Notes under the pieces: model-generated
Seen by the model: the letters and a program-made list of their open reading frames with translations, nothing else
Database searches by the model: none
What the model was told of the DNA's origin: nothing
Assembly (NCBI GenBank): GCA_017550335.1
Contig: JAFZPM010000039.1
Span: forward strand, 1-64,000
Reading direction: 5' to 3'
Origin: Paludibacteraceae bacterium
Lineage (GTDB): Bacteria; Bacteroidota; Bacteroidia; Bacteroidales; Paludibacteraceae
Length of the DNA: 64,000 nt
Position numbers and translations under genes: made by a program
Part shown: positions 27,901 through 34,202 of the stretch, piece by piece
Position numbering within the stretch: the first letter of the stretch is position 1
Layout: each line of letters starts with the position of its first letter

Positions 27901-30900
27901 ACATCCCAGCACGGTGCTTTGTCTGATGCAATAGTAGTTCTTGCCTACGATGTCCGTGTTCACAGGGATCTTATAGATTTTCTCCTTGTGGGCGGGCGAT
28001 GATTTCTTTACGAATGTGTCGCATCTCACGTCATTGTCGGATTTCTCTGACCATTCGATCTCGTAGTTCGTGAGAGTCGGAATGATAGGCAAGACATTGG
28101 AAGGATATCCTTGGACACCTTTACAGAATCCTAAAGTGACGAAAGTGTCGTTTCTGTATTCCAGTGCGCGCGGATCGTCGATGAGAGGCATCTCGCTGAT
28201 GGCATTGTCCACGACGACTTTGAAGGCGGCAGGTTGACTGACACAATTGTTGCTGTCCCTCCTTGTCACGTAATAGGTAGTGTTGGAAGGTTGGTTGGAA
28301 TCGATTTTGACAACGTCTGGCGTGTATGTCGTCAGTCCGTTCACAGTGTTGTGTGGCACCCCGCCCTCGTCCTTGAACCATTCCCATATAAATCCTTTGC
28401 CATCAGGGTACCTGTCTTTTACGATGAACTGGTCAATGGTCTTGACCTCATCTCCCACACAGTAGAGGACGGAATCCCCCTCTTTGTCGAACTTGGTCCT
28501 TGTGGAATCGAAACAGAGCACATTGATGGTGATGAGGGACGTGTCTCCGAAGCATCCATGCTCGTTCTTGGCGTTCACGATGAGCTGTTTTTCCCCGCAT
28601 ACGTCGAAGTTGATGGAGGCCAGGAGGTCGTCCAGACTCTGGGCGTCTTTCTCCAAGAATGTCGGGTTGTTGTTCAGTTGAGTGTTTGTCGGGAACCAAT
28701 AGAGTGTGTCACTATCCTTGTCCTTATGAATATACGGAAGGATCTCGCTGGCTTCCGGCTTCACGTACTGACAGAATTTGATGGTGTCTTGGGTGACTTT
28801 CCCCGCTAATTCATTTACGGTCACTTTTACTGGGCTTATGTCACTGTTACATCCCATGTAGTAGTATTGCGCACCATAGGTGAATACTCCGAGAGAGTCC
28901 ACTGGCACATTAATCTCCGTTACACTGTCTTTTAAAGTACTGTCGCCGAGGAGGGCATCTTGAACCAACACCCACCTCACATCGAAGCCTTGTGACCTCA
29001 TGGCTCTCACATCTGCGGTATCTTTGATGTGGATGGTGATGGAATCTCCGATGGCCCCCACACAGGATGAAGTGTCTCCTTGGACAATAGGAGTTTTGGT
29101 TGCTCTCACGTTTAGAACTTCAATGTAGAACTTGAAGGTGTCGCTTTCGCAACCCGTATTGTTCCGCTGGATGAAGGTGAACGAGTCTGTCTTTGCTGCC
29201 GTAGTCACAATTTTTGGCACATATTTGTACAATGTGTCGTTGGCGGATTGCAGAAAACTGTTCTCGTGGGACGTCAGTTCGATGGCGTAGTTGGCCTTCT
29301 TTTTCTTTATGATGAATGTGTCGATAGGTGCGCCCAAGCAGAACTGTACCGTGTCGAGGTGGTCGACAGGTTTGCTGTTGTGTGTCATCTTAGGTAAATC
29401 CATGGTCTCCATGTTGATGACCACTTTGATGACGTCATTGCATAGGGATTGCTTTTGCCTATCTATGTATGGCGTGGCGTATATCACGTCGATGACTTCA
29501 CTCTTTGTCACCTTAATGCATTGGTCTCTTTTCCAATCCGGGTGTAGGTTGAACTCGTAATCCAAGTGGGACACTTCGATCGGATTGCTGATGATCTTAT
29601 CGACCTTCTTGAATACCACATCCACTACATAGTCGCTGTCGACCATGCAGGTGTCTTTCATGTATTTGAAAAGTCTCTCTTTATTGTATCCCACCAAGTT
29701 CTTTGGTGCGTCTTCCCAGAATCTTTTCACGTCCATCCAGTTGCAGGAGTCGCTGTAGAGCGTATTTATGGCTTGACGCAACTTCCCGTTGTTCCCGAGA
29801 GCGAGTTGGCAAATGTCGATGATGCTGTCTTTCTTCACTTTCATCCATCTGGCACTATCTTGCTTTTCGATTGCTGCCAAGTCGAAGTTGTGCTCTTTCA
29901 GCATGATGTTTTTGATGGTGTCGAAGGCGATGCAAGCGTTTTCACATGCGTCGATCTGTATGGTGTCCGGAATGTTGATGCATGAGAAATCGAAGTCCAT
30001 ACCAATCCTTGTCGGCTCACCGTTGATGCCGCCGCCACCGCCGCCGCCACCACCGTCAAGGCCGCCGCCACCGCCGCCGCCACCGCCGAATCCATACAGA
30101 CCGGAACATGGAATTTTATCCCTTTGTTCGAATTCAGAGGTTGGGTTACTATAGGATTTAGTTCTTTCTCCACTTCTGGCGCCTGTTACGGACACTTCAC
30201 TTTGCGAGGTGACAGAACTTGGTTCTCCTGTCAATGCGCTTTGTGCGGCATATGCGGCGCTATCCACACATGCGGTGAATGTGATGGTGAGAATGGTGGT
30301 GTCTTTGAGCCATTCTGGGATGAGTCCGCTGTATTCAACCTTCAGGTATTGTTCCGTAGGTGATGATGCCGAGAATTTCTTAGCTTTTTGTTTTATGCAT
30401 TCCTTGATTTTGTTGTCGTTCCTGAGGAATAATTCAGGTCTGAACCATCCGTTGATGGTGTCTCGGATGTAACTGCTTTCACTTGTGCTTGTGGAAGGCC
30501 CTCCGATCGCATTGATACCGAATGCGTAACCTCTTTCCCCTTGCAATGCATCAATGGCGGCTCCTGTCATCTCAAAATCGGAGACACTGGTGGTATAATC
30601 TGGCAATTTGATGTCCAGATTGAAATTGTTCAGGTTCTCGATGTATTTGCCCGTATTGATGTCAATGGAGTATTCTATGCAGCTCGATGTTCCTACTCTT
30701 TGTCCTTTTTGCACGGCTTCCACTTCGTTGGATGGAGTTCCTGTCATGACTAAAACGTCTGTGAGGAGATGCTGTTCCACGCCACCTTTAATTTTCACGA
30801 AAATGTTTTTCCCATTTCTGTCTTGGTATTTCCCTATTCCGTTAGCGTTTAATGGATTTTCGAGCCTCATGACCAATTGGTCATATGCTTTCGAATATCT

Positions 30901-31860
30901 TATGGTGTCTAGGTTCATTTCCGTCTCTTCGCAACCTGTATGTTGGTGGATGATGTTGTCGAGAGTGTTGACTTCGTTTGTTCCTTTTCCATTGACTAAG
31001 CCTGCTTCTTTGTCAATGTACAATGGTGATTCGTCCCTCTTGGATGTTCCTGCACATACAACCCCCACTATTATATCACTTGCGCCTGTATATGCGTCGG
31101 GTAGTTCGATACTCTTTTCCATAGATTCTCCGGTCTCTCCTCCCAAACCTCCAGCTGTGAAGTCTTGAAGAGGGTAATAGGCTAGGCTTATCTCTTGTTC
31201 CCCGAATTTCCTGTAAATGATAGTGAGGGTCCAACCTCCGAATCGGGTGGCAATTTCTCCTGTGGTGTAGGAACTGTAGCTGCTTTGAAGATCCGCTACC
31301 GTGACGGTTGTGCTGCTGATTCCGTTGTTGATGGCGGTGTTGAAATAATCTGTCAGATCGCAGTGGCAAGAGTATATTCCCTTGGCATCGATATATGTCA
31401 CATCCTCGTTAATGAAGCAGTCGTCGTCCTGGGCGGTGAATGTCGTGTATGCCCCATTCCCTAATCTGACTTTCACACTTTTCCATTTGTTCCCAATATT
31501 TTGTCTGTCGGCGTCCAGAATCTTTCCACTCCAAGATAGGACTGCGGATACGACCGCATCGGATGGACATATCAATTCTGGCAAACAGATTCGCGCGTTG
31601 TTCGCATTTTGCACACCCGTACCTGAGCCTTGGTCTATGTTGATTGGCTCGATTTTTTGTCTTGTCTCGGTGTTGAAGTCGTATCCATTTTCCAATTCAA
31701 AGTTCACGTTGCCGACCATGATGAAGCCAGCTGGCTCTTTGCTTATTTTTACGGGTTCTATTTTCGCATAACAATTTGACCCCGCACCGATTAGTGCGAC
31801 CGTTACTAAAATTGCCCTGATAATATTTCGTATTTTCTCCATATTCTGTTTTTTCTCCAT
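18970..31860 (-). CDS. Giant T9SS-secreted surface protein (gliding-motility C-terminal domain)
   Basis: About 4,296 aa from the ATG at 31860; other in-frame ATGs are 31914 and 31842, the last just before the signal peptide core IIRAILVTVALIGAGSNCYA. After an N-terminal region (to about 590) there is a polyglycine hinge, then dozens of Ig/PKD-like repeats each with a Cys pair (F-C-Q-x, G-C-x-D). A 452-residue block is repeated in tandem with a DNA period of exactly 1,356 bp (marker positions 26171, 24815, 23459). Near the C-terminus is a PKD domain (YKFTWSFGDGRTW). The end (FVPNTMIADGSYIF...VQIYDRVGTLIYQGNGWDGSYKG) is the CHU_C type B T9SS signal. Likely a cell-surface adhesin or filament. 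It is coupled to the SprF-like partner downstream. Confidence 0.92.
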   Translation of the reverse strand: MEKKQNMEKIRNIIRAILVTVALIGAGSNCYAKIEPVKISKEPAGFIMVGNVNFELENGYDFNTETRQKIEPINIDQGSGTGVQNANNARICLPELICPSDAVVSAVLSWSGKILDADRQNIGNKWKSVKVRLGNGAYTTFTAQDDDCFINEDVTYIDAKGIYSCHCDLTDYFNTAINNGISSTTVTVADLQSSYSSYTTGEIATRFGGWTLTIIYRKFGEQEISLAYYPLQDFTAGGLGGETGESMEKSIELPDAYTGASDIIVGVVCAGTSKRDESPLYIDKEAGLVNGKGTNEVNTLDNIIHQHTGCEETEMNLDTIRYSKAYDQLVMRLENPLNANGIGKYQDRNGKNIFVKIKGGVEQHLLTDVLVMTGTPSNEVEAVQKGQRVGTSSCIEYSIDINTGKYIENLNNFNLDIKLPDYTTSVSDFEMTGAAIDALQGERGYAFGINAIGGPSTSTSESSYIRDTINGWFRPELFLRNDNKIKECIKQKAKKFSASSPTEQYLKVEYSGLIPEWLKDTTILTITFTACVDSAAYAAQSALTGEPSSVTSQSEVSVTGARSGERTKSYSNPTSEFEQRDKIPCSGLYGFGGGGGGGGGLDGGGGGGGGGINGEPTRIGMDFDFSCINIPDTIQIDACENACIAFDTIKNIMLKEHNFDLAAIEKQDSARWMKVKKDSIIDICQLALGNNGKLRQAINTLYSDSCNWMDVKRFWEDAPKNLVGYNKERLFKYMKDTCMVDSDYVVDVVFKKVDKIISNPIEVSHLDYEFNLHPDWKRDQCIKVTKSEVIDVIYATPYIDRQKQSLCNDVIKVVINMETMDLPKMTHNSKPVDHLDTVQFCLGAPIDTFIIKKKKANYAIELTSHENSFLQSANDTLYKYVPKIVTTAAKTDSFTFIQRNNTGCESDTFKFYIEVLNVRATKTPIVQGDTSSCVGAIGDSITIHIKDTADVRAMRSQGFDVRWVLVQDALLGDSTLKDSVTEINVPVDSLGVFTYGAQYYYMGCNSDISPVKVTVNELAGKVTQDTIKFCQYVKPEASEILPYIHKDKDSDTLYWFPTNTQLNNNPTFLEKDAQSLDDLLASINFDVCGEKQLIVNAKNEHGCFGDTSLITINVLCFDSTRTKFDKEGDSVLYCVGDEVKTIDQFIVKDRYPDGKGFIWEWFKDEGGVPHNTVNGLTTYTPDVVKIDSNQPSNTTYYVTRRDSNNCVSQPAAFKVVVDNAISEMPLIDDPRALEYRNDTFVTLGFCKGVQGYPSNVLPIIPTLTNYEIEWSEKSDNDVRCDTFVKKSSPAHKEKIYKIPVNTDIVGKNYYCIRQSTVLGCKGPWKNVEIVVNDSVRALPKVDDIVLCQGDDSVQVKNYVQYNGTEPLLLNYFDKDKNIIAETDTAFVFTKVAGKYTKARGNNLYYVSLTNTKTFCEGAKVPVDAIINPKPNLPQMNEDTTVYLCANGDTVNLTQRINASIDINDVDTKIEWSPNDTVITRGDINASYAVYQRDTVTQCVGDAIEITVKVSNTINYKAFGTKEFCFGETVSMHDTVKRLLKHNDRVIAKDGIKHNIYLLNGTARGIEITGNVTSSKSRHESDTTRYLISISDTVSGCEMRDTATIIFHGLPNAIVPDHLQACQGVTITLPTPTEAENNYIWKRNAGDRIEGVPTLLSLTSDETITLTEVNKATGCADTFDVDVTVYPTPANALTNDTAFCQNNPDKKINVTIQPSNDTYNTAAHLKLQWFSPEGDSINNPIVTDTIVMNDLTKRLKYTVRQTNTSTSCFKDTSIYVILKQTPVLNMPDLPAVCEPDVVSLAMSVEDYITKNIGSTHFANTAGLQFQYSRVLNGSSSLISEAEANQLAYVADKDSVLYAYTVTDADNVCSASDSVFVTINKKPVVPIIEGSKDTIYFCQDDAPIILHAENKNESKYQTQIYWGEYTSTVTGDELEINANYGNYMAFTKNEKTGCVSDIDTIHAVISFPIEFSSIGTHDLCFRDSIDLIQMVKEQVDKNTKNGKRDIRFNIFRLNGVTPASQAVSQKIASTKAKNETDTTRYLIQIKDYVSGCQLQDTATIIFHGLPVIDPIDPITVCQFQDTALPTPNRGYQYEWFRESDGRLINDPTRFNSEQSESIYLKATETFPAVGLACYDSLMVSMDVREIPVAATVLSDTFCQFSGTHLIPVTRNETAANPMADLSIQWFDEKGDSIANPINTDTMTVNAKSRTIKYTIRQYNKVTGCYMDTTVPFVVNKAIKLNMEDIPAVCQPDVIDFKGKVTDYLTASTTTNLSNIGNCDITYGKIVNGAQTAISDAEASQIEYTNDKDSVLYTYNVVDGVCSASDSVYVTINKKPLMPIIEGGKDTIYFCQDDAPIILHTENKNESKYPTQIYWGEYTSTITGDELEINANYGNYMAFTKNDSTGCTSDIDTIHAVISFPIEYTAVGTQDLCFRDSIDLIQMVQDQIDKNKKNDRQDIRFDIFKLNGVTPASQAISQKIASTKAKNETDTTRYLIQIKDYVSGCGLTDTATIVFHGLPVIDPIDPITVCQFQDTALPTPNRGYQYEWFRETDGRLINDPTRFNSEQSESIYLKATEAFPAVGLTCYDSLMVSMDVREIPVAATVLSDTFCQLSGTHLIPVTRNETATNPLAELAIQWFDEKGDSIANPINTDTMTVNAKSRTVKYTIRQYNKITGCYKDTVVPFVVNKAIKLDMEDIPAVCQPEVIDFKGKVTDYLTASTTTNITNIGSCDITYGKVINGAQTAISDAEASQIEYTDNIDSVLYTYTVVDGVCSASDSVYVTINQKPSTPIIENGLDTIYFCQSNGQLHLTASHSNDKRTTSIFWGDHKSTLSGDTIDIPSTPPTSQYIAFSKNVLTGCYSEDDTIIVVVKDAIKVSPLGDNGTMELCAGEEINLYEQAMASFAVNQTPNTTLIFNATENGYVIGENELSKVTRTKQDTSLYQFTIEDDQSKCTASNSLKLIYHQLPTFTIQGEDVLCEGNDVKLEAVGDERPVSYAWKLEGDEKTLNTTASFTYKEIMKDTTFILIEKLNGTTCADTVSKKITVNVNPARLADTVISICQDTSATSTESINLGRSSNDISSYSIQWYQNDSTLFSNEETIQVEKTKSTAFKFEVETTNRNTGCVSPRSNVTVHVNPQITIGLDNPDTICQPFTYDLITNLAKSISGGTQPTYVRTELNGTVISNETAISESGLYEVYYTDDKHCDASKTISIQFHQQPGVPQLIGDTILCQGIGDVKLTAKKTGVNSMNQSFVWKNANGETTSDTLTLSTTQYGKTRYNLFAIDLKTRCLSEPDTFDFDVRESIGFQPIGLMEACYATTVDLKEKAEAAYFGSPEEKVISYYKVNESGNLSSISDPTIIGASGKYVTKATEAISRCERMDTTEVIVYDSLAIATEGSTLICQGDEVADLIATRADTYTWFRENGDNATGATFPYAKDVKQTENFRLVGEKKIGSLFCQDSIDVAITVNENPTTLSDTTFRFCQDTAEVDQPLTLKKIEKEGETLGLIWTNEQGDTLFNTGIEAHTPIKDNGETRYYVYQKNLKTQCSSGKAAIDVTVLPQIRVSLKDSTTCEPNTINLIQLSEKAGTAEGHTNDISAIAYELMQNGSATDKTSEAEAIAEGGQYRITFQYEDDGLTCQSTGVVQLTFNKQPIRPNIADQNFCQNTGDHTLEGKINTADVRLLWEDLSVYPSKQDTDKAIIATDIATQKLFQVRQIHEVNGCVSEADSAMVTIYPAIHAIDKDTAICYGEKVDLNQFAQSSYMGGTPKYSVTFKSNDGQSFDAENVNKSNTYFAYFSDSMNVCQDTASLIINVNQPIVLSIAGGGDACTDQTVILTVEGAEQYEWSNGERTPSISLTSEETGSRSLSVEGRSMFHNIYCYADTSVEVIFHNAVKPRELTFDTCARNIVTIDDIVRKNNVTEHIDTIWNLTDNIRYSNLNQNLGKTGRYEVAVHNDEGCAAHHTISINMHQVDNLKVEKQESTYCYGSLANFTAHGENAREFEWTNLTDGTAKTGATYNEPIYEKSDFMLIATEKELGCMDTVLFTVDAFPHKDLTITGNQTSCRDSLVILSVEDALTDIRWNLGDTLLTDRNIRFIADVDRRIQVSGIDENGCPATKTISVSVAYLEDPIIAFSTIDDTEYALSDDVKEVEFKETTTPDGSDLYKFTWSFGDGRTWIDSTSNEVAHVYNDTLIHSRRDIPVELIVEHQYGCRKSTSTILKIDPFIFVPNTMIADGSYIFMENYDVQIYDRVGTLIYQGNGWDGSYKGEPVSEDTYFYSLTYFEKGEKKIRTGYITVVR
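23459..26230 (-). repeat. Tandem 1,356-bp coding repeats in the giant surface gene
   Basis: Two full copies and flanking partial copies of a 1,356-bp unit, highly similar at DNA level (for example 23522-23680 versus 24882-25035). The exact spacing and sequence identity point to recent duplication or gene conversion, and copy number may vary between strains. Assembly collapse is also possible here. Confidence 0.85.
30018..30095 (-). repeat. GC-rich polyglycine hinge
   Basis: Runs of GCC/GCCACC on the plus strand encode two blocks of nine glycines (GGGGGGGGG) separated by LDG. The tract is a likely flexible hinge and is prone to in-frame slippage. Confidence 0.8.
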
Positions 31861-32247
31861 ACTTGTTATTTTTCCGAGGTTTATGGCCTCTATATACACC
31901 CTATAATACGCCACAAAATTACTTAATTTTTTCCATTGTATATTAATGTTTTAGCCTAAAAATGGCGGTTTGGGTCTATTTTCCCTCGTGTGCTTATTTA
32001 ATCAGTTATAAACCATGATTTTTGATTTATTGTCAAGCCTCGGATCGGGACGTGCGATGTGCTTTTGTGGACAATTTTTGGCTCCTTTTTTTGCTTGATG
32101 TGCGGGACCGTGTGGAAGACTTCGTGGAGTGTCTTGAAGAGCCTCGATGGGGAAGGTGTGGAAATATAGCTCTTCTTTTTTGCCTTTTGTCTATGGATTG
32201 ATGCGAAAATATGTGCTGGAAATGTAGGCGGACATGAAAAAATAACA
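31861..32247. other. Divergent intergenic region between the giant gene and rplU
   Basis: About 390 bp of mixed composition with no ORF that looks coding. It should contain the promoter of the giant operon on the minus strand, but no clean consensus pair is visible. The rplU promoter box begins at 32248. Confidence 0.5.
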
Positions 32248-32255
32248 TATCTTTG
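32248..32255 (+). promoter_or_regulatory. Promoter -7 box of rplU-rpmA
   Basis: TATCTTTG is an exact TAnnTTTG match, predicting a start near 32262 and a 5' leader of about 70 nt. The -33 box is weak. Confidence 0.55.
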
Positions 32256-32270
32256 CAACGTTTTTCCTAC

Positions 32271-32303
32271 GTGGTACAAATAAGCGGTCAAAGGACCCAC
32301 CAC
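32271..32303 (+). promoter_or_regulatory. Structured leader of rplU (possible autoregulatory site)
   Basis: The leader can fold as GTGGT...ACCAC enclosing GGTC-AAAG-GACC. Its position between promoter and start fits an r-protein feedback site, but this is inference from one sequence. Confidence 0.35.
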
Positions 32304-32331
32304 CGGATGTAATTTAAAAGTTTTTATTACA

Positions 32332-32649
32332 ATGTACGCAATTGTAGAAATTCAAGGACAACAGTTCAAAGTTGAAAAGGACATGAAGTTGTTCGTCCAC
32401 CACATCGCAGAATCACAGAGCGGTGCAGAAGTGGAGTTCGAGAAAGTGTTGTTGATCGACAATGATGGTAACATCACCATCGGCGCTCCAGTTATCTCTG
32501 GCGCTAAGGTTGTCGCTGAGGTTGTTTCTCCTCTCGTTAAGGGTGACAAGGTTTTGGTCTTCCACAAGAAGAGAAGAAAAGGTTACCGTAAGTTGAACGG
32601 TCACCGTCAACAATTCACTGAGTTGAAAATTAAAAACGTAGTCGCTTAA
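32332..32649 (+). CDS. rplU: 50S ribosomal protein L21
   Basis: A 105-aa protein beginning [17 protein letters not shown] and containing [28 protein letters not shown], the conserved L21 core that contacts 23S rRNA. Normal length. It forms the usual two-gene operon with rpmA, 17 nt downstream. Confidence 0.98.
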   Translation: MYAIVEIQGQQFKVEKDMKLFVHHIAESQSGAEVEFEKVLLIDNDGNITIGAPVISGAKVVAEVVSPLVKGDKVLVFHKKRRKGYRKLNGHRQQFTELKIKNVVA

Positions 32650-32666
32650 CTTTAAAGATTAGGAAA

Positions 32667-32945
32667 ATGGCACACAAAAAAGGAGTTGGTAGTTCCAAGA
32701 ACGGTCGTGAGTCAGCAAGTAAGCGACTCGGTGTTAAGATTTTCGGTGGTCAGTTTGCTAAGGCTGGTAACATCTTGATTCGTCAACGTGGTACCGTGCA
32801 CCACCCAGGTGAGAATGTAGGTATGGGTAAGGATCACACGCTGTTCGCTTTGGTGGACGGTATCGTGGTTTTCAGAAAGAAGAAGGACAATCGTTCTTAC
32901 GTTTCTGTAGATCCTGTTCTTAGCCCAGTTGAGACGAAAGAGTAA
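32667..32945 (+). CDS. rpmA: 50S ribosomal protein L27
   Basis: A 92-aa protein with the conserved N-terminus [24 protein letters not shown] that reaches toward the peptidyl-transferase centre, and [29 protein letters not shown]. It starts directly with MAHKKG, with no cleavable N-terminal extension of the Firmicutes type. It is the last gene of the rplU operon; a hairpin and T-run follow. Confidence 0.98.
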   Translation: MAHKKGVGSSKNGRESASKRLGVKIFGGQFAKAGNILIRQRGTVHHPGENVGMGKDHTLFALVDGIVVFRKKKDNRSYVSVDPVLSPVETKE

Positions 32946-32973
32946 ATTTGTTTCATATTTGTTGTTTTTTTTT

Positions 32974-33007
32974 CGGGGATTCGATTTGATATCGCGTCCC
33001 CGTTTTG
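32974..33007 (+). terminator. rplU-rpmA terminator
   Basis: CGGGGA...TCCCCG forms the base of an imperfect hairpin (inner TCGAT/ATCG pairing), followed by TTTTG TTTTCC. Confidence 0.65.
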
Positions 33008-33142
33008 TTTTCCTCCCCTTGGGGTATTTTTATGCCTGATATGCGTTCGTCTTTGTTTGGTTCCTGACGGATTCCCTTTGTGGGTTTAGTTATGATTCGT
33101 GTGGTGATGGTCGGGGCGGATTATAGTGTAGGGCCCGTTCCC

Positions 33143-34162
33143 CTATTTTGACAGTGCGTTGTAGGCGAGGTTGATTTCCTTGAATTTCTCGGTTAATATC
33201 TGTTTCATCTCCTCGTCTTGTACGGTGTCGGGGTGGTACTTCTTCGCCAATTTGTGGTATGCTGATTGTATCTCGTCAGGTGTGGCTTCCCCCTCCAAAC
33301 CTAAAATGCGAAGGTATGGATCGGAGGTTGATTTGGATTGGACTTCTGCGGATAATTCGTTGGTGTAGCTCTCTTCCTTGGCATCCTTGGCTTCTTTGTT
33401 TTCTTTTCTGTTGTAATTTCTTGAATATTTGCGTGCTAGGTATCTAATATCCTCGTCTTCCAGACCGATGCGTTTCATGATGTCATTCAATAGTCTCCAT
33501 TCCCCCACGTCGATGCCTTTGCTTAGTCGGGCGATGTCGAAGAGGAACTCGGTGAATCCTAGCCGCTCGGAATAGTTCATGTTGGCGGTTAACCAAATGC
33601 AGGACTGCTTCACGAATTTTGGATTGTTGATTCGCATGTTTGTCTCTAACGCCTCTTGGATCTCTTTGTAGTCGGAGGGACTGTAATGTCTTCTGAGGTA
33701 GCTTTGGGCTGCTTTCATCTCTCTCATCGATGTGATCCCGTCGGCTTTCATGATCAATGATACTATGCCTGCTATTCCGCTGTTTCGACGCTTGCGCTGC
33801 GTCTCTTGGGATTGTTTTGCCCCGGAATCCTTCTCCTCTTCCTCTTTCCTCTGCCTGCGGTTCCTCCACCATGTGCCGATTTTTTCTGCTAAAAAAGTAA
33901 TGTGTGGCTTCGATAAATAGAGTGCAAAAGCTATGACCGCCATGATTGCCGCTATGATTAATGGGAAAAAGAATATTGACCACTTTCCATCGTTGCCGTA
34001 GATCATGTCTACTATTCCAAAAAAAGTGCTGCTTACTATTACTTGCAACAAAATTTCGCCAAAAACATTATCGGTTAGCTTCTCCACCCAGTTTCCGAAC
34101 TTTTGCCAATAGCTTGGCGGCGTATCCGGTGATCTTCTTATTTTGTGATTCCTGCGAGACAT
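33143..34162 (-). CDS. Membrane TerB-DnaJ domain protein (DjlA-like co-chaperone)
   Basis: A 339-aa protein. Two hydrophobic segments are near the N-terminus (about 36-58 and 62-84), followed by a basic linker (WWRNRRQRKEEEE). A TerB-like helical domain follows (about 128-245, GIAGIVSLIMKADGITSMREM...). The C-terminal J domain (about 280-339) has DPYLRILGLEGEATPDEIQSAYHKLAKKYHPD; its HPD motif stimulates DnaK ATPase. This is the architecture of DjlA, but with two membrane segments and a longer tail. It probably recruits DnaK to the inner membrane. It lies 40 nt upstream, in transcription order, of nothing obvious and follows uvrB on the same strand. Confidence 0.85.
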   Translation of the reverse strand: MSRRNHKIRRSPDTPPSYWQKFGNWVEKLTDNVFGEILLQVIVSSTFFGIVDMIYGNDGKWSIFFFPLIIAAIMAVIAFALYLSKPHITFLAEKIGTWWRNRRQRKEEEEKDSGAKQSQETQRKRRNSGIAGIVSLIMKADGITSMREMKAAQSYLRRHYSPSDYKEIQEALETNMRINNPKFVKQSCIWLTANMNYSERLGFTEFLFDIARLSKGIDVGEWRLLNDIMKRIGLEDEDIRYLARKYSRNYNRKENKEAKDAKEESYTNELSAEVQSKSTSDPYLRILGLEGEATPDEIQSAYHKLAKKYHPDTVQDEEMKQILTEKFKEINLAYNALSK

Positions 34163-34202
34163 GATTGCTTCCCTGATGTTAATGATGGGTAGAGGATGTT
34201 GT

